From NCBI RefSeq assembly GCF_041734735.1, contig NC_134878.1:39169713-39233712 (forward strand): 64,000 nt of DNA, given 5' to 3'. This document shows positions 42,233 to 52,735 of the stretch, piece by piece. Each line of letters starts with the position of its first letter. Within the stretch, counting starts at the first letter, position 1. Source of the DNA: Babylonia areolata (taxonomy: Eukaryota; Mollusca; Gastropoda; Neogastropoda; Buccinidae). The position numbers were made by a program, and so were the translations under genes. The notes below the pieces were generated by a model. It saw only the letters and a program-made list of their open reading frames with translations, did not search any database and was not told where the DNA came from.

Positions 42233-43003
42233 CAACCTCGCTCAGTCTTCTTTTTGTAAAACCACAAAAATTTGAAATTTTCACCACTTGTTTCCGGAAC
42301 GTCCACTCTATGTTTGGCTTGCAAGTTGACGCACGTTGTCAGATATTTCCGAATTTATTTAGCAGATTTCTCCTGTCGAAGCATGGCCAGCACTTCAGGA
42401 AAAAAACACCACGTAGGCAGTTGAAATGATTTTAGACAATAATTCGCCCGCCGAAGTGCCGATTGCTGACAGTGACGGTGGAGAAGAATTTGCCAGACCG
42501 GTCGAGAACAATTGACAAGTAACACAAATACATTTAACAACGTACAAAGACATTTGTGAAAGGAGCCATGAAACCTTCCAGTTTTGCAACATACAGCGTG
42601 TGTAGTGTTGGTGTTTCCAAATGGGATGTGGTGTTTGTTAGTGTGTTTTTTGGCTATATCAAAGACTTTTGAAAGGAACCATGGAACTTTCAGTTTTGCA
42701 ACATACAGTGTATGGTGGTGGTGGTGGTGATGGTGGTTGTGTGTGTGTGTTCTTCTCATCTCTGCACATAGGTGCGTGCACATTTTATAACATTGTGTTA
42801 TGTCTATGTTTCCAGTTGTATTTCCCGGTCTGTGTGTTAATTTTTCACTTGAAATGGTGTATTTTATGTTTAAAACAACTAAGAATATGTGAAAACTAAT
42901 CAAAGGTGCGTACTTTTTCATTTTCATCAACTGATTTAAAAATTCTGTCAGTGTGTTCATACAAATAAACATGCTTATCATCTTTGCATTCTTTGCCCTT
43001 TAA
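42154..43003 (+). mobile_element. Possible TTAA (piggyBac-like) element, uncertain ends
   Basis: TTAATGCTTCAGACGCC at 42154 is followed about 17 bp in by the palindrome CCAATTGG, and the tandem units overlap this end. At about 42383-42514 the + strand reads MASTSGKKHHVG and, in another frame, DNNSPAEVPIADSDGGEEFA, which resembles a piggyBac N-terminus. A block GAAAGGAGCCATGAAACCTT ... TTTTGCAACATACAG occurs twice (about 42556 and 42672). The right edge would be the TTAA at 43000, shared with the next element. The evidence is suggestive only. Confidence 0.35.
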
Positions 43004-43553
43004 CTCTATCACCGCGTACCTCAGCTGGGTGGATTTTCTCCTCACACAAGGTGTTCAGTGGCCGTGTGTAGCCTGTAAACGGGCTACTTTTAGTACTTTT
43101 CAAGAGGAAATTTGTTACCTTTCATTACAGATTCAGTATCATGATTGGTATCATTGGAAAAAAGAATCTTCCATCAATCTCACTGTTGTGTTTTTGTTAC
43201 TGTTTTCTCCCTCTTTTGTATCATCCATGCAAGGAAACAAAGATGCCCAAAGTGGAAAAAAGCAAAACTTATAATCTACACAAAACATACCAAAGAATGT
43301 GTCAAAACATCAGATAATAATGTAATAATAAAATCTTTCACTCACCTCAAGCATCCAGAGAGGTAATCTCGAAAAATAATGTAAAATTCAGCTTCACACA
43401 CAATCACAAAACAAAAAAAGATGATTGGAAGCACACACTGTCACTTTCGGTGCCGAATTGTCTCCTCACTGAAGATTCTCAAAGGTTGTTGTTTTGCTGT
43501 TCTGTTCAGTTTCTGTCTGTCCGAAAATAGCCCACAAAGTCAGAATTATAAAC

Positions 43554-43604
<51 letters not shown>

Positions 43605-43693
43605 ACTGGATAACCACACAAAGACATAGTGTTATAGACAGATTCAATGATTGTTCACAGCACATAAACAGACTGACACACAGAGACTTACTG

Positions 43694-43730
<37 letters not shown>

Positions 43731-44625
43731 TATGGTTTGAACAGTGCATGATCTAAATTCAGCACCTCAAAAAGTACAGACAGATGAAGATGTAAACTGA
43801 CCAGTGAAAGCAGGAACACGGAAAGTTGTTGATGTGGCGCACCCACGTTAGCTGCCTCTGATTTCCATCAACAGCAGGTTGCACATTGTTGTTGTTGTTG
43901 TTGACTGGTTCATAATTTCTTTGAACATAACAACCATGGAATCATCACTGTCACGTGTCTCCTCGGTATCGTCAATTTCTTCGTCATTTTCACTGTCAAC
44001 CGTAATGACAACATCTTCAAGTATATTGCCTTCATTTTCTCTGGCTTCATCTTCATTTTCTGAACAGTACTTTCATCACCAGAGCCATTCTGAACAACTT
44101 CTTGAAGCACTTCTTCAAGTGACACAACTGTCCACTTCATCCGTTGCAACGCCATCCTTGATAGCAAAATGACTGGTCTCGAGTCCTTTGTTTCAAGTTG
44201 GGGATTCAACCGAATACCGCTGACTAGGTCAGCAGAAACTGGTCTAAAAATAGATGGATGATTGGTATGTGGAATTCCATGCGTTTTTTTTCCCTCGGAC
44301 TGTTGACGAGCAGTCTTTGTTTCAAAACAAAAACCGGCACGCACATGCACGCGCCGCGTGTTTAAATGGCGCTACCACGCACATATGCATGGTACGTGCT
44401 CAGCGCAGCTTCGGCCTCCTTGCATGTATGTATGGTACGTTGTTATAAAGTGAGCTATGAATGAAGATGATTGAAAGAATAGAAGCGAAGTTATGGCCAG
44501 TTAAAGTAGGTTGGTGGTGACACAGTTTTCCCTCTCCTGCACAGCTGGTTTAGACTGAAGTGTACTGCTGCTCAGCTGGCTTGTACAGTGAGCTAGCTCT
44601 GCACCTCTGGCGATGAAAGGGTTAA
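43000..44625 (-). mobile_element. TTAA (piggyBac-like) element, family G
   Basis: TTAACTCTATCACCGCG at the left and GGCGATGAAAGGGTTAA at the right. The palindrome GAGCTAGCTC lies about 27 bp inside the right TTAA. On the minus strand, about 44160-44060, it reads MALQRMKWTVVSLEEVLQEV VQNGSGDEST, a strong match to the opening of piggyBac-family transposases (KRMKWT-EEVLQ-V followed by an acidic run). The rest of the gene is not present. A (GT)n tract (43558-43602) and an (AC)n tract (43698-43729) have expanded inside the element. Confidence 0.65.
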
Positions 44626-44755
44626 AGGTTGAATGCACCAAGAAATAATCTTGAAGGAATTAATTTGAATTTTTGCCCTTATTTCTTGTAAAATGACTGG
44701 ACAATGTGCCAGCGTTACCTGTTACCAGCCTCTGATTTTCACACATATACAATAC

Positions 44756-44809
<54 letters not shown>

Positions 44810-45294
44810 TGATACAAGTATGTTAAGATTGCTTTTTCTTTTTATCCGAACCTGTTCCTCTGAAATTGACAAATGTCCCTCAGGGTTTTTAGACAGGCCT
44901 TTACAGCTTTTAGATTTTAGCCCTGTTGGAAACATTGTTATTTCTTTTGTCTGTTTGTTTGCATGTGTGCAAGTTTTAAAAATATTAACATCGACCCCTG
45001 TAGAACAAAAAAAAAAACACAGCAGCAATTCTTTCAGTTTCTGGGGTTGCAAACAACAATTTTTTTGTTATCTTCAGGGGGTCTTTGCCCCCAGCCCCTC
45101 CAGCAGGGTGTTGCCTCTGAACCCCGACAGGTGGTTTGTGTGGCCCCCAGGCTTAAGTGGTTTTTTTTTGTTTTAGTCCCTCACATCCTTCTGCAATAGA
45201 GTGAAAACTGTCCTTTGCACATGCTTATTGATGACTGTATAAGCATGGGTCAGCTGTGTATATATATTATATGCATTGGTTTTATGGTGTGCAG
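44626..45294. other. Intronic sequence with (AC)n tract
   Basis: An (AC)n microsatellite of about 25 units lies at 44758-44807. At 45075-45135 there is a GGGGGTCTTTGCCCCCAGCC-type motif that recurs near 48305 (GGGGGCCTTCTGCGACCCCC), hinting at a shared short repeat. No coding frame is supported before the exon acceptor at 45294. Confidence 0.5.
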
Positions 45295-45479
45295 TAGCAG
45301 TCTCTCGGAGCCGGAAGAGAAGGAGAAAAAGTATGAAGAGAAGGGTGTGGCAGATGAGAGTGGCCTCCGCAACATCCTCAACTCAGATGAAGAAGAGGAG
45401 GAGGAGGAAGATGTTAAGGAAGAAGAGGAAGTCGAAGAAGAGGAGAAAAAAGATGATGAGAAACCCCCCAAAGAGAAGA
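45295..45479 (+). CDS. GTF2F1: TFIIF-alpha (RAP74), exon 7, acidic linker
   Basis: The exon completes a serine codon, adds 61 codons and leaves one base (residues 280-342). SSLSEPEEKEKKYEEKGVAD followed by ESGLRNILNSDEEEE matches the fly KGVAEEDALRKLLTSDEEED segment; a glutamate-rich run (EEEEDVKEEEEVEEEEKKDD) ends in PPKEK, close to human EEEKPPEEDKEEEEE. The acceptor is TGGTGTGCAG and the donor GAGAAGA|GTAAGT. Acidic runs of this kind are expected in the disordered linker of TFIIF-alpha. The GAA/GAG-rich coding sequence also throws up a minus-strand serine-rich open frame that is not real. Confidence 0.96.
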
Positions 45480-45879
45480 GTAAGTGTTTGGTTTTGTTGG
45501 GAAGAATGAATGTTAGTTGTTAAGCCTTTTACTTCTGATCTTGGATATATCCATGCTTTAGGGTAAACTGCATTATGAACTGTCTAGCCACTCATTTGAA
45601 TATGCTTACTTCTTTGCAAATAGTGACTGCCTTGATGAGTGTTTGAAGCAATATCTCAGCAAATTTTGGCTCAATTTTAATGCATTTTTTGTACTTTGTG
45701 AAGTGAAAAGCTGTTGACAGGCATGAGATTTTTCCGACTATAGTCAGATTTCTGACCGAAAACTGGCTCCAGAGGCCATTTCAGCTTATCTGTATTTGGT
45801 CGAGATTACAAAACTTTCACTCGCGGGCTTTACGACTTGCAAAGATACCTGATTTCATCAGTCGTCTTCAGTCATTGAC

Positions 45880-46100
45880 AAAATGAGAAAACTCACAAAG
45901 GATAAGAAGGTTTTTGCAGCAGAGATTGATAAAGGAGTGAAAAATAAGTGGAACTGGGCCTGGCAAGATGAGACTGTGAAAACAGAAGTGAAGAACAAAA
46001 AAAACAACTTTACAAGTAGGCGACACCATTCACAAAATTGACGCCACAGGGCAAGGCCAAGTGCGATTGGTATCAGATTGTATGGGTGCAACTCTTCAGT
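45880..46100 (+). mobile_element. Possible BED-type zinc-finger transposon fragment
   Basis: The + strand reads MRKLTKDKKVFAAEIDKGVK then NKWNWAWQDETVKTEVKNKK, and in another frame GKAKCDWYQIVWVQ. The order W-W-W ... TVK ... GKAKCDWC is one I associate with N-terminal BED-like zinc fingers of some transposon proteins, here frameshifted and missing the second cysteine. The family is not certain. Confidence 0.3.
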
Positions 46101-46789
46101 CTAGGCATGGAAATCTGTTTTCAGATTAAAAACGGAGCGTCCGTTTTCTGTAAGAAAAAAAAGAAAGAAAAGCAGAAGGGCCGTTCTATATCCTTTACCG
46201 ATGGTCGGTCAGAAATGAAAACGGTATGCTCTTTTGAAAGCGTCATTTGTTGACCCCTTGACAGGCAATCCAGTGACTTGTCAGAGCACCAAAATCGAAG
46301 TCAGAAAGTTTCCTAACGGTCAGTTGAAGTTGTCAAAATACTGGTAACGAAAGGCGATCCCAACATGGCTCGTATTGTCAGATATAACTGTGAAAAGCAT
46401 GCACGCACGCACATACCGTGCACACACATGCAGTCGATCACACACGCGTGCACAGACATGCGAGCGTCTGCGTGCGCGCACACACACATACACACACAAA
46501 AACTTGTGCACAGGCATAGATTCACCTAAACGCTGTTGCCTGTAATCTCCATCCCTGTCAAGCCACAAGGGCCCTGGGTACATCTGCTTGACCCTCTGTT
46601 CATTCAGCAAAAGCTGCAAACTTTGCTACTTTATGCACAAGTAACATTGTTGCCGATTGAAACAGAAACTTTGTAGCAATTGATGTCAGTGCTTTTTCTG
46701 ACACAGCTAGTGCTGCAGTACATACAGTTCATGACAAGAGTCAGTTTATTTAGATTTGAGACCTATGGGTGCCAGATTACCAGACTAGT

Positions 46790-47138
46790 TACACACGCAT
46801 GCACAGACACAGAGCTGAATTGAATGTGCGCTCGCTCGAGCGCACTCACACACACACAAACACACACACACACACACACACATACACACACACACACTCA
46901 CTGTTCGTCTAATATCACTTCAAGTGGAAAGACGTTAAACTGAAGACGAACACACACACTCTCTTTGAAACAATTTCACATGAATGCACTCACATATACA
47001 CATACTCTGGGGTTTTTTTGCTCTTTTTTTTTATCTCTCTCTCCACACTTGCATATCTGCACACATATGAGCAGTCACACAGAGCTTAATAATATGCACA
47101 TGCACGTACACACTCACACACACACTCTCTCTCTCTTT

Positions 47139-47170
<32 letters not shown>

Positions 47171-47319
47171 GATTTGTATTTAAAGTAATGCACATATATG
47201 CACACTTATAAACTTTTTCCTCCCACCTTCCCCCCTCTCTCTCTGTTTCTTTGTCCCTCTCTACCTCTTTCTGTCTCTCCCTCTCTCTCTCTCTTTCTTG
47301 AATATACACAGAGTTGTAT

Positions 47320-47372
<53 letters not shown>

Positions 47373-47640
47373 AAATGCGCACGCGCAGAGAAAGACAGAT
47401 CTGTTGAATTTGAAAGCAATGCATACACATGCACAAATACAACTTGCATTCTTTCCTCCCACCATCTCCCCTCTCTTTCTCTCTGCCTGCCTCCCTCTCT
47501 CTCTTGCTCGTTTACACACAGTTGAATTGAAACCACACATACACACACGTGTGTGCACACTCACGCTCACTTGCTGTTGCTCTCTCTCTCTTTTTTTCTC
47601 CCTCACACACAGAGTTTAGTTGAATACACACACAAACACA
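46790..47640. repeat. Microsatellite-rich satellite with a higher-order unit
   Basis: Four to five loose units recur, each with (AC)n, a short unique motif (GAGCTGAATTGAATG at 46810, GAGCTTAATAATATGCAC at 47082, GATTTGTATTTAAAGTAATG at 47170, GAGTTGTATTGAAAAC at 47311, CAGTTGAATTGAAACC at 47519, GAGTTTAGTTGAATAC at 47611), and a (CT)n run with CTCCCACC. Long open frames on both strands here are artefacts of AC and CT repeats. Confidence 0.8.
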
Positions 47641-48892
47641 GTCCAGGCTGGGGAACTCACAGCGATCTGCAATTTTCAGAAGAAGAGCAGTTGATTTCAG
47701 AGGGGGAAAAAGTCACTCCGCAACCCCCGCCCCCTCCTGCAGACTTCACTTTCATGATTTGCTGAGGTACGCCTGCCCTCTCTCTTGAGTCTGCTACCAG
47801 GCGGTGAGGGAAGGTGGGGAGTGGGGGGGATAAAACCACTGTCAGTGACTGGCAACATTGGCATTGAGCCAAGACACTGACCACAATTCTAGCTGAGAAT
47901 CCTTGACTGCTAAAGTGATCATTATAACAAGTCACAGATCCACCCCCTCCTCCCTCCAGTCATTCAACTTCCCCCCTTTTTTTTCCTCAACCAGCACACA
48001 TGCCTGTCAGTGGAACAGAGACTACAGCTGAAGAAACCAGATGGTCAGTTATACTGGTACAGTGCAAACTTTTGTGCTAAGAACATTTTCCTTGAAAACA
48101 ACAACAACAACAACAACAACACAAAAGATTTAGAAGATAATGTCCCCAAGGCCGACTTTTACAGGTTTGAAAGCAAAAACACTTCAGTTTAGGAAGAATT
48201 GGACTGATTTTTTCTTCTTCTGTGGGTTGGAATTCCTCAGCAGCATTGGTCACCCACAAGTGCAGATTTTATGGTTTGAAATTGAGAAAAACCTTCAGCT
48301 TCAGGTGGGGGCCTTCTGCGACCCCCAGGCCCCCACTTTTCACACTCAGTCACAATTTCCCAATCTCATGCCTGGACTTGAACATGTCAGCATGGCTGCC
48401 AGGATGTACAGTACCAAAGAGGTGGCTAGAATTTTGTTTGATTCTCCTCAGGATCAACAATAGCAAGTTCGAAAATGTTGTTGCAAATGAAAGTAATGTT
48501 GTTATTCAACTGAAGTGATTCTGGTTATGCTGGTAATGATTACTTGCTACAAGGTGCATCAACAGGAAAGGGGCGGGGTTGTGTTAGAAGTTGGTACAGA
48601 AAAATCGCAATATTACCTTTGAAACCCTCCAGGTGAAAGTCGAAATATTGTTTACAGTGAGCTTTTGTATTGTACTGTTGTGTGATAGTGTTTGTGGGTG
48701 TTTGTGTAGGAGGGTGTGTGGGGGGCGTGGTTACTGTTAATATGGCTGCCAGGACATACGGTATAGAAGAGGTGGCTAGAATTTTGTTTGATTTTCCACA
48801 CATTGACAACAGCAACTATCAAAATGTGTTGATAGAAAATTAATTAATCATGGGAGTGCATCAGGCAAAAGACACACCAAACTCAGGTCAGA

Positions 48893-49568
48893 TTAACTCT
48901 ATGGAGACGTAGTTAAATAGTGCATGTAGTTTTACTGTGATGGGCAAATATGGACATATTTGAAAAATTCAACACACTTACACACAAAGACATACAAATT
49001 ATATATCACTAGAATGTTTACCATCTCTCCTTTTAACAGTTTAAAACAGTTTTCTCATTAAATGCTGCTAAATATTTTTTAAAAATATTTTAAACTATGT
49101 CACTAAATACTGAAAAACAAAAAAAGGAAAAAAAGAAAGAAAGGTATACTGTACCCACCAGGCATGTCATATCCATCAGCTAATCCACAAGGCAGCATAA
49201 GATGATTTTCTCACACAGTAAGGTTCCCTGATTCTCATGAATCAGTTTGAAGTCAAATGTTGCACAACAAACTGTTAAAAAAATAAAATAGAAGATCACA
49301 ACACTGCTTGATTATGTCAAGATTGACTTCTCACCCAGTCCAGAAAAGTCTAGAAAAAAAAAAGCCTTTCACGCAGTTAACCGTCAAGGGGAAATAACTC
49401 AGTTTTTCCTAGACTGATCCCTCAAGACAGCCTGATTAGTTTCCCTTTAATTGAACACTGCTGAGTGTATGAAAAAAAATTCTGTGATCCGCCGAATCCT
49501 ACACTACGGCACATCATTTTGAGCAGGCAGAGTGCCGGCGCCGAAGCGCTGCATCTCCAAAGAGTTAA
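48893..49568. mobile_element. TTAA element, family E, copy 1, 676 bp
   Basis: TTAACTCTATGGAGACG at the left and GCATCTCCAAAGAGTTAA at the right are inverted over about 17 bp. About 20 bp inside the right TTAA lies GC-rich palindromic sequence (GCGC-CGAA-GCGC, CGGCGCCG). About 620 bp of it recur at 53640-54261 with high similarity (shared AAGGCAGCATAAGATGATTT, TCCGCCGAATC-TACACTACG). No coding frame is seen. Confidence 0.7.
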
Positions 49569-49855
49569 AGGGAAAGGATGTGCATGTGGAAGTCAGAAGG
49601 TGGTTACTGTCGAAATTTGCACTCTGGCTTTCTCTGGCAGAGCTGAATTCTGAACTAAGTGGTCAGATTTTTGATGGAAGCTAACAGCCAAGATTTAATT
49701 TTTGACAGGTTTTCAGTCTTGAAATGGAACCTAGAGGTCTTCTTGGCTATAAGCAGCATGTTTGATTTATTTTTGAATGAATTATCTTCCTGATGATTAA
49801 AAGTTTGTTCATGGGCATTTGTGCAAATACACAATACACGTGTATCTTTGATCAG

Positions 49856-49941
49856 GAGGCAGTGAAAGCAGCAGTTCCAGCTCTGACAGTGACTCTGACA
49901 TCGACAAGGATGACAAGTTTACTTCTGCACTTCTCATGCAG
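49856..49941 (+). CDS. GTF2F1: TFIIF-alpha (RAP74), exon 8, serine/aspartate region
   Basis: The exon completes a split codon and adds 28 codons, ending in phase 0 (residues 342-370). GSESSSSSSDSDSDIDKDDK then FTSALLMQ matches human SDSSEESDIDSEASSALFMA, a casein-kinase-like acidic serine tract followed by a conserved hydrophobic SALFM patch. The acceptor is GTATCTTTGATCAG and the donor CATGCAG|GTACAG. Frame joins exon 7 (one base) and exon 9 (phase 0) exactly. Confidence 0.94.
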
Positions 49942-49986
49942 GTACAGACATATTTGTATAACTGTTTGTGTTGTGTACTGCTTTTT

Positions 49987-50053
49987 GACTCACTTGTGTA
50001 AACAAAGTGAGTATGTTTTAACCTGGTGTTCGGTTGTGTGTGTGTGTGTGTGT

Positions 50054-50094
<41 letters not shown>

Positions 50095-50660
50095 ATGGTA
50101 AACTTTAACATTGCCATTTTCTCTGGAAATACTTTTGTCTGCCAATACCAAATTTGGCTTAAACATAGTATGAAAAAAATCTTCACAGTCGTACCAATAA
50201 TAGGTTGTAAGTCTCCTGAATTAAGCCATATTTCTGTATCATTAACAGTTTTATTTCGTTAAGGTTCGTTCCGAAACACAAAAATTTTAAAAACTGATTC
50301 TTACTGACTTGCTGGAAGGTAGGTTGTGTAGAGAAGACATGACCTCGTTTTTCATGTTCGCAATTAAAAGCAAAGAAACACACATTCTGGACAGAACACA
50401 TACAGTGACACTTACTGCAGTATTGATGTGTTCACTGCATATGAATATTCTAAAGTGGACACTGAATTAACCAGAATGAACAGAAAAGGACATTTTAAAT
50501 CGACTGTTTCACTGCCTTGTCTGCACAGCACTGGTCAGAGCAGATCTTGACAAAACATGTTGCAAACCCTGACGCAATGGCAACGTCTCCTTACCGCCAA
50601 ATTAAAAGAATTTCTTAAATAATCATTGACGTGTTTACTGCATATGATTCTATTGTTTTA
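49987..50660. mobile_element. GACTCACTTGTG TIR element, copy 2, truncated
   Basis: It starts GACTCACTTGTGTAAACAAA, with the same terminal hairpin as at 11887, then TTTTAACCTGGTGTTCGGTTG and a (GT)n tract grown to about 30 units (50036-50092). AACGTCTCCTTACCG near 50581 matches CACGTCTCCTTTACCG in copy 1. The right inverted end is missing. It begins only about 45 bp after the exon 8 donor. Confidence 0.7.
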
Positions 50661-51264
50661 ACACTATTCATACCAAGTAATTTAGCACAAATTAACACTC
50701 CCGGCCCAAGTAATTTTCAGTTTTAATCATGAAAAGTTGGGTTACGTAATAAAAAAAATTGGCAGAAAAAACCCTATGAGTTTGTTTGCTTTGAAATTTT
50801 GCATGTGTGTGTGGCTGTGTGTTTGTTCTATATGTTACAACATAAAACATGACACAAAAATAAAAACTTCTGCAATTATTGTTATTTTAATTAGTTAAAA
50901 AAAACTGAAATGGGTGACGCACAATACAAACATAGCCACTGACCTGTTTTTTGTTGTTGAAATCCATGGTAATCCAAGAATATAAGTGTCACAAGAAGTG
51001 TAAAGCATTTACAAAAAGAATACCATTCAAAATACACACTGATTTTTTCTGAACTTGTTGTTTTCCAGCTGAGGTCAAAGTCACAGTTTTCTCCGACTTG
51101 AGTAAAAATCCACTTAGCAAGACGAATGTTCACACACACACACACAAAAAAAAAAAGAAAGAAAGAAAAAAAATATATACAATTATCAACAGCTTTCCTG
51201 AACTACTGGTCACCTCCCTCATCCACTCTGGGTTTTTTGTAGGCCACATTGGTGTGGTAGCGCT
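50661..51264. other. Intronic sequence, nothing recognised
   Basis: An (AC)n/A-rich tract lies at 51131-51175. No gene or repeat family is identified. Confidence 0.45.
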
Positions 51265-52690
51265 CAAAACATCATTGCTTCATCTAATGTAATTTCTCCT
51301 TCTAATAAATTTTGTTCTTCTGACGATAACTTAGTGATAGGTTTAATAAGCTTCTCAATTTCACATTCTTCCGTGTTTCTCTCTTTGTACAAATTTTCAT
51401 AAAAACCTTTAACATCGTCAATGATCTCTGTCTGGTCTTCAACAATATTACCATTTTTTGTTCTCAGTTTTATCATTTTCTTACTGACATAATTCCGTTG
51501 TTCTAGATTGCAAAAGTATTTTGTAATTTTTTCAGCTTCTGCTATTCATCTTGCTTTGGATCTCAAGACTACTCCTTCCATTCTCTTATCTCGTATTGTT
51601 TCCAATTCTAGATTTAATTCTTTAAGCTTTCTTACTTCATTTTCACTTTTGGTCTACATGTTCTCCAAAGTTTCTATATTTTGTATCAATTTATTTTCTT
51701 GCCGTCTTTTTGTCTTTTTCTTTATTGTAGCAAAGGAGATCGTTTTTGCTCTTATCTTCATAAGTCATGAAGTCCAAAAAGATTTTGTCTGAAATATTTA
51801 GTTCTATCTCTGATCTTGATATTTCTTCAATTGTTGCTCTGATATAACAGTCTGCAGCATATTCAACAATGACATTTGAAATTTCTTCATTTATTTCTTC
51901 TGCGTATTGTTTGTCCTGAAGTAATGAACAATTAAATTTCCAAAAAAAATTTTTTAGCTTTTTTGTCTTCTCCAAATTTTAGAGTCAGTGTGACTGTATG
52001 ATATCCTGGAAGGATGTCTGTATTTTCAAAATACCAGAAGAGATAGTCTGACAACAGGAAGTAATCAAGTCTACTTTGTTTTAACGGTGTAGGTTTTCTC
52101 CATGTGGAACATCTATGCTCTGGATTATTTTCTCTCCAAACATCACTTAAGTCAAGTTCTATGCTCATTTTCTCAATTTTTTCTCTGGCTTTTGGATTGT
52201 TAACATGTAAGTAGTTATCACAGTCAACGTATGGATCCATGGCAACATTCCAGTCACCTACTGCAGTAATGTTGTGATTCTTATAGTTCTTAATTGTATC
52301 AATTAAAAAAAGTTTGATAAAACATTGGGTCATCTTTATTGGGACCGTAAACATTGACCAGAAGAAATTCCTTTTCCATCGAAGAAAAGGTTATAATTAG
52401 AAAGTTACCATTCTTATCTCTATGTTTTTAATTTTGAATTCAAAATTATTAGAGAACAAAAGTGCAACTCATCTCGAGTTTGATTGGTATGATGCAAAGA
52501 AGCATTTTAATCCCCATTCAGGTGTTACATACTTTTCTAGTTTACTATTAAAGTGTGTATCCTGGAGGCAGTAAATTGAGTATTTCTTCTGTTGAAGATA
52601 GTGAAAAACATCCCTTCGTTTTCTCATGTCTCCAAGCCGTTGACAGTTTAAAGTAGCGATTGTAATGCTATCCATCATTAGGTATTTCCA
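51265..52690 (-). mobile_element. L1/Tx1-like LINE ORF2, 5' part only, minus strand
   Basis: Reading leftwards from about 52680: MDSITIATLNCQRLGDMRKR (start of the apurinic-type endonuclease), YCLQDTHF, then VGDWNVAMDP near 52265-52230, SDVWRENNPEHRCSTWRKPT and SRLDYFLLSDYLF (to about 52040). The linker before the RT follows: KTKKLKNFFWKFNCSLL, KTARK and, at 51476-51270, MIKLRTKNGNIVEDQTEIID with FYENLYKE and LLEGEITLDEAMM. This order fits L1/Tx1-group ORF2. The copy stops where the RT domain should begin, the reverse of the usual 5' truncation. Frameshifts and stops break it. Confidence 0.75.
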
Positions 52691-52735
52691 TAACAATCGA
52701 ATGTATAATGCAGCATAAGTCTCTAAATGATTTTT

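Larger units (their letters stand above)
45520..48740 (+). mobile_element. TTAA family C element, copy 2, with later insertions
   Basis: TTAAGCCTTTTACTTCTGAT at 45520, the palindrome TGGATATATCCA 23 bp in, and the next 200 bp match the copy at 1150. The rest of the match resumes at about 48380 (ATGGCTGCCAGGATGTACAG, GAGGTGGCTAGAATTTTGTT) and runs to about 48740; a third partial copy of that piece follows at 48735-48860. The 2.6 kb in between contains a possible zinc-finger transposase scrap (45880-46100) and a microsatellite-rich satellite, so it is either a longer version of the element or later insertion. The right end is unclear. Confidence 0.45.

Noticed and set aside
41713-42429. 238-codon + strand open frame
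   Set aside because: It is the antisense of a LINE remnant joined to an AC microsatellite.
45250-45471. Serine-rich minus-strand open frame
   Set aside because: Antisense of the GAA/GAG-rich exon 7 of GTF2F1.
47031-47606. 191-codon minus-strand open frame and its neighbours
   Set aside because: Composed of CV, ER and TH repeats translated from AC and CT microsatellites.
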